64,000 nucleotides of DNA, taken from assembly GCF_040958095.1 (NCBI RefSeq), contig NC_091228.1, positions 10,765,496-10,829,495 on the forward strand, read 5' to 3'. Both the position numbers and the translations under genes were made by a program. The stretch's first letter is position 1, and each line of letters begins with the position of its first letter. The DNA comes from Procambarus clarkii. Taxonomy: Eukaryota > Arthropoda > Malacostraca > Decapoda > Cambaridae. Under the pieces are notes generated by a model, which was not told the DNA's origin, ran no database searches, and saw only the letters and a program-made list of their open reading frames with translations. Positions 1-11,275 of the stretch are shown in pieces.

Positions 1-477
1 GGGTACTCAGCTAAGTGCCCAGCAGATAGAGAACCTCGCATCCCAGGGGACCAAAATCCGGATTTCCCTGCACTTCGCCCTGATGGCATCACCATATACT
101 CCTGGAAGGGGGGCAGACACTTTGTGTGGGACTACACGTGTGTATCCACTCTGGCTGACACCTATGTACACTTCGGTGCTGATCAAGTAGCTGGGGTGGC
201 CAACCACGTGGAAATAGCAAAATCAGTCAAATACAGGCGATTGGAAGGTCAATACGTCTTTGTTCCCATAGAGTCTGAGACGCATGGCCCCTGGGGCAAG
301 AGTGCCTTGGGATTTCTCAAGGAATTGGGCTCAAAGCTCAAAGACGTCACCAGGGACCCAAGAGCTGCCAGTTTCAAGTTTCAGCGCCTCAGTGTGGAGA
401 TCCAGAGGGGAAACGCCTGCTGCATCCTCGGTTCTTGTCCTGAAGCGGAGGAGCTTCAAGATATCCATAACCTTTGA
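1..477 (+). pseudogene. C-terminal fragment of a retroelement ORF (partial, runs off left edge)
   Basis: The frame is open from base 1 to the stop at 475-477. It contains an RPDGITIYSW block near 78-107, followed by a WDYTCVSTLA block and a QRGNACCILGS end. That order of blocks is familiar to me from the C-terminus of RT-containing retroelement ORFs that are abundant in invertebrate genomes; this is from memory and no search was run. The catalytic RT part would lie left of the window, so only the tail is present and its completeness cannot be judged. An A-tract 60 bp after the stop fits a retroposed 3' end. It could instead be the 3' exon of a captured gene. Confidence 0.5.
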
Positions 478-525
478 GCACTCTTTGTATCAACCAATGT
501 ATATCTTGTAACCTTTAAACACCTA

Positions 526-543
526 TTAAAGCAAAAAAAAAAT
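526..543 (+). other. A-tract / putative 3' tail of the fragment above
   Basis: A TATTAAAG polyadenylation-like signal is followed directly by a run of about ten A, about 55 bp after the stop at 477. This is the expected 3' end of a retroposed transcript. Confidence 0.4.
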
Positions 544-1470
544 CAAATGAAGAGGGTGGTAGGAGAAAAGCACACAAACTGTTTTGGAGGGGACCGAAAC
601 ATTCCCTCTAATGCGTTATGTATGGTTTCCTCCGAGGCTAAGGGTCCCCTTCTTCCAGCCAGAGGTGGTACTCCCTATTTATTTAAAAAAAAATAGAATA
701 AAATATATTTACAAAATTTTTAAGTTATTAAAACATTAGGTTACGTTATATTTTACCAAATACATTGTATACACATGTACAGGCGAATTACTATTTGTAA
801 AATTAATAAGAAATAAATTATATTTACTCAGTTGTCCTCTAATCCTGCTTGGGTCGTTCGGTCGTGGATTCTATACAGATTTTAAGGGTAACTTTAATAT
901 TATCAATATTTTATGTTCATTTTTTTTATTCAAGAGACGTGCAATGCTGGCAGATCACATTTTGTTGATCGGTCATGACTGTAGGCGCACCTTTCTCTCC
1001 TCTCTTCTAAACCTTCTTCCTCTTTATACACGCCGACCAATGGGGAGCCTCGTGATGGTGCGAGTCAACCACACTGTTGTGGGTTGCAACGTCGAGGACC
1101 AGTACGGTGTTTGCTTCGCAGACGAGGCCAGGACAGGTTTTATACCTGGCCTACAGATTCATCCACCGAGCACCGACTTGCAATGTTGCAGTGATTGGTT
1201 AGGACAGCACACGGAGCAGCTCAGTCAGTCTGCCAGAATTGTGCACTGTCTGCGGATACTGTCCTCTGGTGAGGCACAGATTGTCACCTTAGGCTGTCTC
1301 TATATTCTATAATGCCACTAACATAGCATCAACAAACAACATCAAGACCAATAAAGGCATAAATTACTTTCTAGCCACCGAAGACTGTATGACTGCTTCA
1401 AACCTGCCGCTCTTAAACTCAAACAAGGCCAACTATCACCTCCGTTCACTATTGAGCAGTAAGCAAAATG
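544..1470. other. Unassigned AT-rich spacer with one uninterpretable ORF
   Basis: No recognisable gene. An open frame of 122 codons lies at 944-1312 (+). I do not recognise its translation, and it has no domain, signal peptide or membrane segment that I can support, so I treat it as probably non-coding. Confidence 0.4.
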
Positions 1471-1479
1471 TGAAGTAAT

Positions 1480-2031
1480 TGCACGTAATGTTGATAACAC
1501 AGTTCTTGCACGTAATGTTGACAGCACAGTTCTTGCACGTAATGTTGACAGCACAGTTCTTGCACGTAATGTTGACAGCACAGTTCTTGTACGTAATGTT
1601 GACAGCACAGTTCTTGCACGTAATGTTGACAGCACAGTTCCTGCACGTCATGTTGACAGCACAGTTCTTGCACGTAATGTTGACAGCACAGTTCTTGCAC
1701 GTAATGTTGACAGCACAGTTCCTGCACGTAATGTTGACAGCACAGTTCCTGCACGTAATGTTGACAACACAGTTCTTGCACGTAATGTTGACAGCACAGT
1801 TCTTGCACGTAATGTTGACAGCACAGTTCTTGCACGTAATGTTGACAGCACAGTTCCTGCACGTAATGTTGACAGCACAGTTCCTGCACGTAATGTTGAC
1901 AGCACAGTTCTTGCACGTAATGTTGACAACACAGTTCTTGCACGTAATGTTGACAACACAGTTCTTGCACGTAATGTTGACAACACAGTTCTTGCACGTA
2001 ATGTTGACAACACAGTTCTTGCACGTAATGA
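1480..2031. repeat. 27-bp minisatellite, about 20 copies
   Basis: The monomer, roughly GTTGACAGCACAGTTCTTGC followed by ACGTAAT, repeats about twenty times with a few substitutions (C/T in TTCYTGC, G/A in GACARCAC). Because 27 is divisible by 3, long open frames appear on both strands; they are by-products of the repeat and not genes. Confidence 0.95.
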
Positions 2032-2367
2032 CCAAAAACACCAACAACAAGAAGCATCAGCGTGACCAAAACACCAACAACAAGAAACATCAGCGTAAAC
2101 AAAACACCAACAACAAGAAACATCAGCGTAAACAAAACACCAACAACAAGAAACACCAGCGTAAACAAAACACCAACAACAAGAAACACCAGCGTAAACA
2201 AAACACCAACAACAAGAAACACCAACATAAACAAAACACCAACAACAAGAAACACCAGCGTAAACAAAACACCAACAACAAGAAACACCAGCGTAAACAA
2301 AACACCAACAACAAGAAACACCAGCGTAAACAAAACACCAACAACAAGAAACACCAGCGTAAACAAA
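2032..2367. repeat. 33-bp minisatellite, about 10 copies
   Basis: The monomer CGTAAACAAAACACCAACAA plus CAAGAAACACCAG repeats head to tail directly after the 27-bp array. The unit length is also a multiple of 3, giving spurious long frames on both strands. Confidence 0.95.
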
Positions 2368-2412
2368 ACAAAGCACTTTCTGGATATTTTAACACACAAT
2401 GGCACGACTACA

Positions 2413-2508
2413 CCATGTAGACTATTACATGGTGTACCTACCCTATTACCCTATACATGTAGACTATTACATGGTGTACCTACCCTATTACCCTATACAT
2501 GTAGGCTA
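2413..2508. repeat. 42-bp tandem duplication
   Basis: CATGTAGACTATTACATGGT and the following 22 bases are repeated at a 42-bp period (2413 and 2455), with a partial third copy. Confidence 0.85.
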
Positions 2509-2606
2509 CTACACCAGCACCAAACCTGTTTGGTAGACGCAAAGTGACGACCAGTGTTAAGTGGACCACTGTGACGACCACTGGCCTCAGAACACGATGC
2601 ACGTTA

Positions 2607-3034
2607 CAACCCGTTCTCGCACTTGCTTATAGTCAATATTGGCTTATTTAATAAGTGCATATGTGACATACTAATTGGTTGTGAATATTTTAGTTTACCT
2701 TGAAAAGCTTCATAGAAAACACCGACCTCACCTAACCTTCTTAGTATGTTAAGATAAGCATCTTATTGCTTCTTAATTACAATTATTACTTAACCTATAC
2801 CGTTGATAGGTTAAATACAATTATTACTTAACCTATACCGTTGATAGGTTAAGTACTAATTGTAAATAAGAAGCAATAATATGCTTATCTTAACATACTA
2901 AGAAGGTTAGGTGAGGAGGTGTTTTCTATGAAGCTTTTCAAGGTAAACTAAAATATTCACAATCAATTAGTATGTCACATATGCACTTATTAAATAAGCC
3001 AATATTGACTGTAAGCAAGTGCGAGAACGGGTTG
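2607..3034. mobile_element. Foldback/MITE-like element with ~200-bp inverted arms
   Basis: Left arm from 2607 (CAACCCGTTCTCGCACTTGC) and right arm ending at 3034 are near-perfect reverse complements over about 200 bp. The centre holds a 38-bp direct duplication containing ACCTATACCGTTGATAGG. There is no coding capacity and no convincing target-site duplication. A diverged relative lies at 14,926-15,070. Confidence 0.8.
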
Positions 3035-3864
3035 CACAGTAGCTAAATGATTTCCACTCACTGACGACTGTAACGACCTGTGGCCTCAGCACACGGTACA
3101 CAGTATGTAAGTGATCCCCAGTCACTGGCTTCAGAGCATAGTACACAGTAACTAAGTAAATGCAAACCTGATTAATTGTATTATACACACAACATTTTGT
3201 CTTTATGAAGGCCTATTAAGTATTTAAAAAAATGAAAATGTTCAAAGAGCTGGCAAGCAGGGGATGGAAGAGGCAAGGGAAGGATTTAGGAAAACATGAA
3301 GGAGGATTGAGAGGTTGGGTGGAGAGTGGGGAGGACAGGATAGTGGCCCAACCACTTAGGCTTTGTGAGTGATTATGGAGTGGCACGAGTTGATATGAAT
3401 TGATGGCCGAGACAAGATTGCACTCAGATTTTTTTTCATTATTATTATGGATGATTGTTGGCTGCCAGTGGCAGCGAGCTGTAGCTGCCGCACAACAGAA
3501 GGAGAGAAGTTGCCATGCAAGGACAGAGTTCTATTCTTGGTGCCGCACCGGGAGAGCAGTGCTGTGGTGACTTGCAGATGTGTGGTTGGTAGAGGAGCTT
3601 GTCGTTGATGTACACACTGATTTTGTCCTGGTTGGTAGAAGTAAGGGTGTCAGATGTTGACTTGTTAGTTCATAGTTAAATCGTGTTAAGTGTAATGTAT
3701 CAGGAGGTTCCCATTCCTCATCAACTGGTATCCTGGGCCGTGGGAAATTCCTGTTGTGAATGTCCCGCCTGACTTCTTCTTGTAGTGACATCCTCCTTGT
3801 TCTGTGGGGCTGTTCTTGTATCTCTTAGTTGGTATGTTATATACCCTAAATTCAACGGTTCTTT
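3035..3864. other. Spacer, no gene seen
   Basis: Mixed-composition DNA with a purine-rich patch at 3240-3360 and a T-tract near 3430. No gene or clear repeat; the end at 3,530-3,864 may be the untranslated 3' part of the adjoining minus-strand LINE. Confidence 0.4.
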
Positions 3865-4275
3865 CTATAATTGGATGTGGAGGCTGTCAGTCCGAATTTT
3901 GTCGGCAAGTGTCACTCCTCCTACAAATCTGAGTGCCCTATTTTGAACCCTTTGAAGTTTTAACATATTTGACTTCTTAATAAGAGCAAGCGGGGTGTAT
4001 GGGTATTCCAGGATAGGTCGAATAAGCATTCTGTATAGGTGTAGCTTCACATGGTGTGGAGCTTGCCTGAATCGGTACAGCCGAGCTAGTTGTGCTTTGG
4101 CTAAGGCTACTTTCTTATCGATATGCTCAGTGGAATTCAAAAGTCTCGATATTACATAGCCCAGAATTTTAGTGGAGTTCTGAACCTGTATTAATGTGCC
4201 ACCGATGTCGAAGACCCCGAGTGTACTAGCCCAGCTGCCCACCGAACACAATTGTATCTTGTTAGGGTTTGTCAC
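3865..4275 (-). pseudogene. LINE A reverse transcriptase C-terminal (thumb) fragment
   Basis: The 136-codon frame contains the strand-helix block LGYVISRLLNSTEHIDKKV, then LARLYRFRQAPHHVKLHLYR and IRPILEYPYTPLAL, then LQRVQNRALRFVGGV. These are conserved landmarks downstream of the RT catalytic core in jockey-type elements. It is separated from the core by frame breaks. Confidence 0.8.
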
Positions 4276-4356
4276 GATTTTCCAGTCTTGTTATCAACTT
4301 GCTGTGGCTGCTAGTTATTCTTTTGTCTTCCTTATGACTGAATCGTGTTTAGTTCC

Positions 4357-4665
4357 TTAGCCAGAAGGCATCGACGACACTACATGAATGACATTGTCCT
4401 CGAATTGAGTGATAATAGTGTCGTTATAAATTGGGCGGGGTAAATCGTTTACCAAGAGATTGAAGATGAGTGGGCTGATGCACGATCTCTGAGGAACTCC
4501 TGCTGTCGGGGTAAAGGCTTCAGCTTCCTTGTTAAACATTAGAATTATTGTTCTATTGCTTATATTTTCTTTACTAGTCTTAGGACGGTTCAGTTGTGGT
4601 GAGTATGGATTGCAGCTTGAAGAGTAGACCATTATGCCATAAATTGTCAAAGGCCTTGTTGACAT
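4357..4665 (-). pseudogene. LINE A reverse transcriptase catalytic-core fragment
   Basis: Contains AGVPQRSCISPLIFNLLVND, the degraded form of the RT block GVPQGSxxSPLLFNLxxND, followed by the catalytic box position, which reads QFEDN instead of the expected FADD. Two key positions are therefore altered (G to R in PQGS, and the A-D-D box), so the polymerase is inactive. Confidence 0.8.
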
Positions 4666-5288
4666 CTCAGCAAGTGGCCTGAGACGATGATGGCGTTGAA
4701 GACACTGAGCAGGGACTGCAGGTAGTCGAGAGGTAGAAACTTCAGTTGGTTGACTTTTATTCCTGACAAACCTGGCACTTTGTTCCTCGTTTTCTTAAAT
4801 ACTTCTATCAATTCCCGTATGGTGATGGGTCGGGTGATCGGATGGTAAGGGTCAGGGAGTCCGGTGTCCATTTGAGGCCTGCTAGACAGGTTCTCCACAT
4901 TTTCAGCCACACATCGGTCGACTGTAAGGTGGTTGTCATTGTGGATTTGGCTGTTTTCTGTAAAGATTTCCCCCCAAACTAATCCCGTGAGATTAGTTTG
5001 CAGCTGTGCATCTTTCATTCTAGTGGCTATTACCTCGTTGTTATCAGTATATGTATAATTGAGGGGCGACAGTGGTGTCTTTGACGATCCTAGGAGTTGT
5101 CTGATCTTTCTCCAGAATATGGAAGGTTCTCTCCTCTCCTGGTTCGCTTGGTTGACTAGTGTACACCAAATATGACGTATGTGTAGGAGCCTCAAGCCTA
5201 AGACTTCACGTCTGAGGGCCTGAATGATTTGGAGGGATGGTTGGCCTGTGTGTAGACGTCTCTCACAATCTTGCTGGTAGAGCCTCAT
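4647..5288 (-). pseudogene. LINE A RT N-terminal / linker fragment
   Basis: The 213-codon frame has a WRKIRQLLG block typical of the region between endonuclease and RT, and PITIRELIEVFKKTRNKVPG, which corresponds to the RT0/RT1 block ending in KAPGxDGI (here KVPGLSGI). It overlaps the next frame by about 19 bp, which marks a frameshift. Confidence 0.75.
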
Positions 5289-5457
5289 TTAATCCTTGCT
5301 CTCTCTCTGGTCGGTTTGTATTGCTAAATTATTCTGGTGTTAGGTCACAATTGCCCATAGTTGCTTCAGTGATGCGTGTATATATGGAGGCAATTACTGC
5401 GTCAATGTCCTGGACTGGTTGATTGTCAAGATCAGCGGTTGGATCAGTGTCAAGGAA

Positions 5458-5977
5458 CTAAATACATGGTCGAAGTCGAAGCGTGTTTAGATTGGGTCTG
5501 GGGCATCCCAGAATTCTACAGGGAGATGCTTGCAGGTGTAGAATAACAGGTATGTGATCTGAACCCACATCATTACACGGGAGAATTCTACTGTGAAAGA
5601 TATTGCATTCAACATTCGTCAATACAATATCAGGTTTTCCTTGGTGGTTACCTACAAAGGTTTTGAAGTAGGGACCCAAGAATATTAAGTTCTTCGCTGT
5701 CATGAGGTTATACAAGAGCCGACCTTCGATGTCATCTCGTCCATTGGTGTCGGTGAAAAATGCTGCATGGTGTGCATTAAAGTCCCCCTGCAAGGATCGT
5801 TAGGACATTTCTGTTAAGTTCCTTGTGAATGGCTCTCGAAGGGATGGAGTGCTCTCCTGGGGAGATGTAGGTAATTAAAATTGCAATGGACCATGGTTTG
5901 TGACTATTTCCACTGCTAGTGCATTTTCTTTCTTGGAGGTAGATATTTGTGAAGGGGCAGCCCAGCTTGATGAGCAC
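5458..5977 (-). pseudogene. LINE A AP-like endonuclease (EEP) fragment
   Basis: Two overlapping frames (5977-5777 and 5793-5458) together show the endonuclease/exonuclease/phosphatase signatures: a VAVLIKLG-like start, ITYISPGE, QGDFNAHHAAF (the GDFNAHH catalytic block) and GSDHIPVILHL (the SDH block). A frameshift lies near 5785. Confidence 0.8.
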
Positions 5978-6202
5978 CGCAACACCTCTATTCTGCCCAA
6001 AGTTCCTTTCAATAGTCGTGTATCCATAGTGTTTGATGTGTTGGTCTGGGCGTACAGAAGTCTCGTTTAATAGGATGACTTCAGGGGTGATGGTTGCATG
6101 CGTCCAGTTCTAGTAAATATTTGTGGAAAAAGGGCCTTATGTTAAGTTTTATAATTCTAATCCCATTATTGGTTGGCTTTTCTAAAAAGGTATGGTGACC
6201 TT

Positions 6203-6836
6203 TCAGGTTGCTTCTTTTGGTGATTTTTTTCCCTTAGCAGTCGATACAGATTTTGTTTCCCTAAACAGGTGTGCTTCCCCTGCCTCCCCTCCCCCCGATT
6301 GCGCTCTGCTTCCTCCCCTTCTTCCTCCTTTTCCTACCTCTTCCCTTTCCGTTTCATTACCACCATCTATTGAGGCTCGTTCGTCGTCTTCTACTGCAGT
6401 GGTCACTTGTGGAACTGCTTGTCTGTAAACGATTTGGCCAGGGAGTGTCACAGCGGGCGCCTCCTGTTGTAGTGAAGGCTCCTCTTCTGAGTCTTCAACG
6501 TGGATGTCAAGATTCTCGCTTGTTGAGGATGAATGATCAGAAGGGGCAGGTGAGGTAGGAATGATATGGGAATTGACTGGGTGTTCGGGTTTACCATGAT
6601 GGCGATACCGATTCCCTTCCAGATGTGAGGTAGGAGGGTTACCTCCCTCTGCTGCGTTGTGGTGGGAAATCAGAGAGGTGGTTTGGTCGTGGGACCTGTG
6701 AGGTGGTGAGTGGGACATTGGAGTTTGTCGTATATTGCATGACGTTGATTGCATCATTTGTTGTGGGTTCTGAGACCGGAGACTGGTGATGTGGTGACTG
6801 TTTGCGATGACTGTTCAAGGTTGGATGAGAATGCAT
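6203..6836 (-). pseudogene. LINE A ORF1/linker region, Ser/Pro/Glu-rich
   Basis: Low-complexity frames rich in S, P, H and E between the CCHC piece and the endonuclease. By position this is the disordered tail of ORF1 or the start of ORF2. No domain is recognisable. Confidence 0.4.
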
Positions 6837-6942
6837 AGGCTGGGATTGCGACTGTAGATAGACTGTTAATCATTTAAAGCTAATTGAATGTGGGTGGCAA
6901 ATAAGTATGGATTATTGCGTGTGAATCTTGCTGCAATTGCTA

Positions 6943-7269
6943 TTAGGACCTGCACCTGTACCGAAGCATCAGAAGACGCAAAAGGCACCTGCGACATTGA
7001 CGTTGTTGGGCGAGATTAGCCCACCCAAGCATTATGCTGGTTAGGTAAGGATGTCTGCCAGGAAACCTGGTTTGTGTTCGTTCTTTGACCCGGCATGCTA
7101 GGGAATGTTGCAATCCAAATATGAACGCAGCATGTAACTGGTTAGGTCGTGGGGTTTGGGCCTTGTCATGGATTCTCTGTATTGCTGCGTTCCGCACTGG
7201 ACACACAGGAGATCCTCTTAAATGTACACCTCCACAAAAGGCACATTTTGGTTGCCAGGTTTGGGACAA
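6943..7269 (-). pseudogene. LINE A gag-like CCHC fragment
   Basis: Contains CAFCGGVHLRGSPVCPV, a CxxCGxxHxxxSxxCP zinc-knuckle as found at the end of ORF1 nucleic-acid-binding proteins of jockey-group LINEs. The upstream part of ORF1 is not recognisable. Confidence 0.6.
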
Positions 7270-7790
7270 TTCCTAAATTTATGGTGTTCAGCACAAATAC
7301 TCCAAATGCTTGATGTTGCAGGACATTTGTTAACCACGTGATCAAAGCAAGTACTTATCAAAAGAAGGCACTCAACAGGGAAGGCTATGTAGCACCATCA
7401 AATGTGTGGGATAATCAGAGGGCGCTAAATATCACCAAGGATGCCAATACGAGAACAGAAACGCATAAGGGTAACGATATCAAAACTATCTGAGTCACCA
7501 AGAATACTATCGAGGGACAAGCGACCGTGGGGGACGGTCAGAAAACAGGACACATGCTCGTCCCGGAAGTCAGGACATTCAACAAGGACCTGCACGATCG
7601 TAAGAGGGACAATGCCATTAGGACATTAAGGAGCAGGGCGGTGCTTCATCAAGTGACCATGAGTTAAGCGAGAATGGCCAATACGCAACCTTGCCAGAGC
7701 AGTTTCCCATCGCTGGTTACGGTGGCTGGAGGACGGCCAGGAGGACACACAACTCTTAAGAGTACTCAGTTTGTTTCCAATAACAGAAGA

Positions 7791-8468
7791 TCAACAAGCC
7801 AGCCAACGGGTAAGGATGGAGGAATGGATAACCGGGTAAAAATCGTAATAAGGAATACCTCTACGAGAGACGGGACAAGAGCGGACAGCTTCCCTGACGG
7901 CAGCTTCTGCACGCTCATTTAAAGACACACCAATGTGGCTGGGAACCCAACCAAACTCAACCGACTTAAATTTACTGTGAATAAGAAACAGCCAATGCTG
8001 GATCTTGACAACCACTGGATGAACCGGATTAAAGGACCCGAGAGCCATGAGGGCACTACGAGAGTCAACAACAACAGCAAAGGAAGATTGACATCGAGAA
8101 ACCAGGAGACGGAGAGCATAGAGAATAGCATAAAGTTCCGCTGTGAAGATGCTAGACTCCGAAGGTAAGCGACACATATCAGTGCAATCAGGAAAAACAA
8201 CAGAGTAGCCTACACCATCCGCAGACTTAGACCCATCAGGGAAGACGGAAACGGAGCGAAAAGAAAAGTGTTCAAGGAAAAAGCACTTTAGAACCATAGG
8301 AAGGGTAAAAGCTTTAAGTACAAAACTGCGGAAAGGGGACTCTCCACGGGGGCAAAGAAGGAACACCACGAGGAGAAAAATGAGAAATACGAACTGAAAG
8401 AGGATCCTGAAAGCGAGATAACCACAGAATGAGGTGGTGAAGAGGAACAGGAACCGCAGGAGGGGCAA
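7791..8468 (-). pseudogene. LINE B RNase H domain
   Basis: The RNase H fold signatures appear in order: VFPDGSKSADGVGY (first catalytic Asp), FTAELYAILYAL (catalytic Glu), VVVDSRSALMAL (second Asp) and VEFGWVPSHIGVSLNERAE (the His/Asn-Glu helix). All acidic positions are present locally. Downstream to 7,385, other frames carry the usual tail (RIGHSRLTHGHLMKHRPAP) with a frameshift. Confidence 0.85.
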
Positions 8469-9508
8469 AAGTTAAAGCACGACAGAGGCGAGAGGAAGGA
8501 TCTTGCAAGGACCGCGCAAAATAGGGAAGACAGTAGCCATCACGGCGGTCTTGGAGAGTGCCAACATACAAACTGAGGACGGGAATCAAATGAAAGGCAC
8601 CAGAACTGAGGAGCAACCGAGAATGGTGCAAAGCATCAAGACGGCGGAGAGTAGAAGGAGAAGAAGACGAGTAAGCAGGGCAACCATAATCGAGCTTAGG
8701 CAGGACGAGAGAGGAATGTAAAGCGAATAGAGTGCGCCTATCTGCTCCCCAAGAAGTATGAGACAATACCCAAACGAGGGTAAGGGCCTTAGAGCATTCA
8801 TCACGGAGGCAAGAGATATGGGAAGACCATGACAAACGAGTGTCAAAAATCAACCCCAAAAGCTTAGCGGAATCCTTGTACACAATGGGGTGACTATAAA
8901 GCGACAAAGAAGGACGAAGAACGACACGCTTCCGAGTAAAAGTCACAGCACAAGTCCTAGATGTAGAGAACCTGAAGCCATGATCGGTGGCCCAAGACGA
9001 CACGGCATCAATCGCAAGTTGAAGCCGGCGTTGAAGAAGAGGCGAATTGCCATCCTGACAGCAAAGGGTAAGATCGTCGACATAAAGAGTGGAGAAGACG
9101 CCTGAAGGAAGAGGAAAGAAGACCATTGAGGGCAACCAGAAAAAGTAGTGCTCAGAACACTACCCTGGGGCACACCTTCGTATTGCTGAAAGAGGCAGAG
9201 AGAGCGGTACCAAGCCTCACCCGAAAGGAACGACGAGAGAGGAAGCTGTGGAGAAAGAGAGGGAGATGACCACGAAGGCCAAAAGAATGAAGCTGGGATA
9301 GAATATGATATCGCTAAGTGGTATCATAAGCCTTTTCCAGGTCAAAAAAGACGGCAACAACGGAGGTCTTCGCAGCAAATGCAAAACAAATATAGACCTC
9401 CAAGTTCACCAGGACATCTGCTGTGCTGCAGCACTTGTGGAAAGCAAATTGAGAAGGGGAAAGGTGGTGATGGTGTTCTAAGAACCACATCAGACGAACG
9501 TTAACCAA
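8314..9508 (-). pseudogene. LINE B reverse transcriptase fragments
   Basis: The frame at 9508-9314 carries FFDLEKAYDTT (RT motif A), 9173-8943 carries PQGSVLSTTFSG (motif B), and 9135-8314 carries LYVDDLTLCC (catalytic YVDD) followed by the thumb block LVLPKLDYGCPAYSS. The catalytic residues survive but the motifs lie in three different frames, so several indels disrupt the gene. Confidence 0.85.
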
Positions 9509-10300
9509 ACGTTCAAAGAGTTTGCAGACACAACTTGTGAGGGCAATAAGGCGAAAGTCCTTAGATGTTCTCAGAGACCCTGGTTTGCGAACAGGGAGGA
9601 CAACGGCATCGAGCCAGTCCTCAGGGACTGACGACGACTCCCATATCCGAATATACAGCCTCAGTAAATACCGAGACGTGCACGGAGGGAGATCTCATCA
9701 TTATTCATCTCATAATGAATGCCATCGGAGCCTGCCGCCGTAGAACCGCAGAGGGCTAGGGCAGAACGAAGTTCAGAGAGAGAGAAGGGATCATTATAGG
9801 GAAGCTGAAAATGAGTGCAGAAATCTAAGGGACGAAAGATTTCAAGGACAGGACAGGTTTACGAAGCAGGAAATATTGGGGAAGATAAAAACCAGAGCTA
9901 ACAGAAGAAAAGTGGGAACCCAGTTTCGTAGCAACCTGCAACGGGTCTGCCACAAGAGTACCACGGAGGTGAAGGACTGGCGAGACATCGGGAACGAACT
10001 GACTCGCTATCTTGCAGATACGCTTTCTGATCTGCTGAAGAGGAGTGTCTGATGTAATGGCGTAGACATAAGATGCCCAACATTAACGTTTAGCAATACA
10101 GATGGCCCTACGGGCCACCGCACTCCCCTTCCGAAATTAAAGAAAAGAATCGGCCGACTGCCGGTGGCGGTGTATCTTCCAGGCTGCACGCTTACAGCGG
10201 ACAGCCCGAGCACAGTCTGCATTCCACCAGGGAACGCACTTCCGAGGTCCCCAAGGGGAAAAAGCGAGGAATAGAGCGGAGGGCAGCGTCTAAGACAGTG
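9509..10300 (-). pseudogene. LINE B region between endonuclease and RT
   Basis: Broken frames (for example 10,222-10,007 and 10,083-9,898) lie between the endonuclease and RT motif A. No conserved motif survives clearly; assignment is by position. Confidence 0.5.
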
Positions 10301-11101
10301 TCATGAAAGAGAAGGAGAGAGCGAGGGAGAGGTCAGAGAGAGCAACACTGAGGGTAAATAGGTTCCAGTCTTCCTTAGCAAAGTGCCACCTAGGGAAGGA
10401 GAGGGGAGGGTGAAAAGAGAAAAAGTAATAAGGATAGGGAAATGGTCACTGCCACGGAGGTCATCAAGAACCTGCCACGTGAAATCTAAGTAAAGAGAAG
10501 ACGAGCAAAGAGAAAGATCAAGATAGGAAAAGGTGCGAGTCCGAGAGTTCAAATGCATGGTCTCACCAGAATTCAGAAGAGACAGGGAAGAAGAGGATGA
10601 ACGGCTCAAGAAGGCGTCCCCTGGGTGTTCGTCAGAACACCACCCCAAAGGGAATGACGACAATTAAAATCACCTAGCAGGAGCACAGGCTCCGGCAAGG
10701 AGTCCAGTAGGTGTTTCAGATCGGGAAGAGAAAGCGGGACACTCGGGGGGAGATAAATGGAACAAAGGGTGTACCATTTCCTCACAAAGAAACGAGCAGC
10801 AGGACAATGGAAAGGCGAAGGAAAAAGTAAGGGGACAAAGAGAATATCAGAGCGAATCAAGAGAGCAGAAGAGTTAGGAGCCCCAGCAACAGCTGGGAGC
10901 TGTTGAGAGAAAGGAATAGTCACGGAAGCGACCAGGATGAGCACCAAACATCGGCTCCTGTAGATAGACACAAAGGGGTGAAAACCGCGAAATCAGAAGT
11001 TGGAGTTCGAGGAAATTGGCGTAATAACCACAAACGTTCCATTGAAGAATAGACATCGACGAGAAAAGAAAGGACAGCAACAGAGAACAACGAAGAAACA
11101 A
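10301..11101 (-). pseudogene. LINE B AP-like endonuclease fragments
   Basis: The first block ILQWNVCGYYANFLELQLL with VYLQEPMF is at 11,06x-10,95x. Then CSIYLPPS, PEPVLLLGDFNCRHSLWGG and, in another frame, DDLRGSDHFPILITF. These are the EEP substrate and catalytic blocks in the right order. At least two frame changes break the gene. Confidence 0.85.
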
Positions 11102-11275
11102 AGGTGAAAAGGGAACACAGCACGTTAAAGAAGCGCAGGATCAGGGTCAGGGTCAGCGAAGTCAGGGTTAGGATGCATGGGTAAACTGAGTAAAGTAGGA
11201 GGGAAGGGAGCTGGAGGACCAACCAGGGGCGGACGAGTAGGGTCCGGAGGAGAAAGAGAGGAGGATAACCGAGGG

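Larger units (their letters stand above)
3865..7270 (-). mobile_element. Degraded jockey-clade non-LTR retrotransposon (LINE A)
   Basis: Minus-strand order from 5' to 3': a CCHC-bearing gag-like piece (7269-6943), a proline/serine-rich linker (6836-6203), an AP-type endonuclease (5977-5458) and a reverse transcriptase (5288-3865). The order and the C-terminal block (LYRMLIRPILEY, LQRVQNRALRFVGG) match jockey-like elements. Frames are broken several times and the RT catalytic motif is mutated, so the copy is dead. Confidence 0.85.

Noticed and set aside
944-1312. 122-codon ORF as a gene
   Set aside because: No recognisable domain, repeat-rich surroundings, and no supporting promoter or splice signals.
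1449-2420. Long repetitive open frames on both strands (up to 318 codons)
   Set aside because: They are produced by 27-bp and 33-bp tandem units that contain no stop; equally long frames occur on both strands, so they are not evidence of genes.
1479-2508. CRISPR-like repeat array
   Set aside because: Units are contiguous without unique spacers and the genome is eukaryotic.
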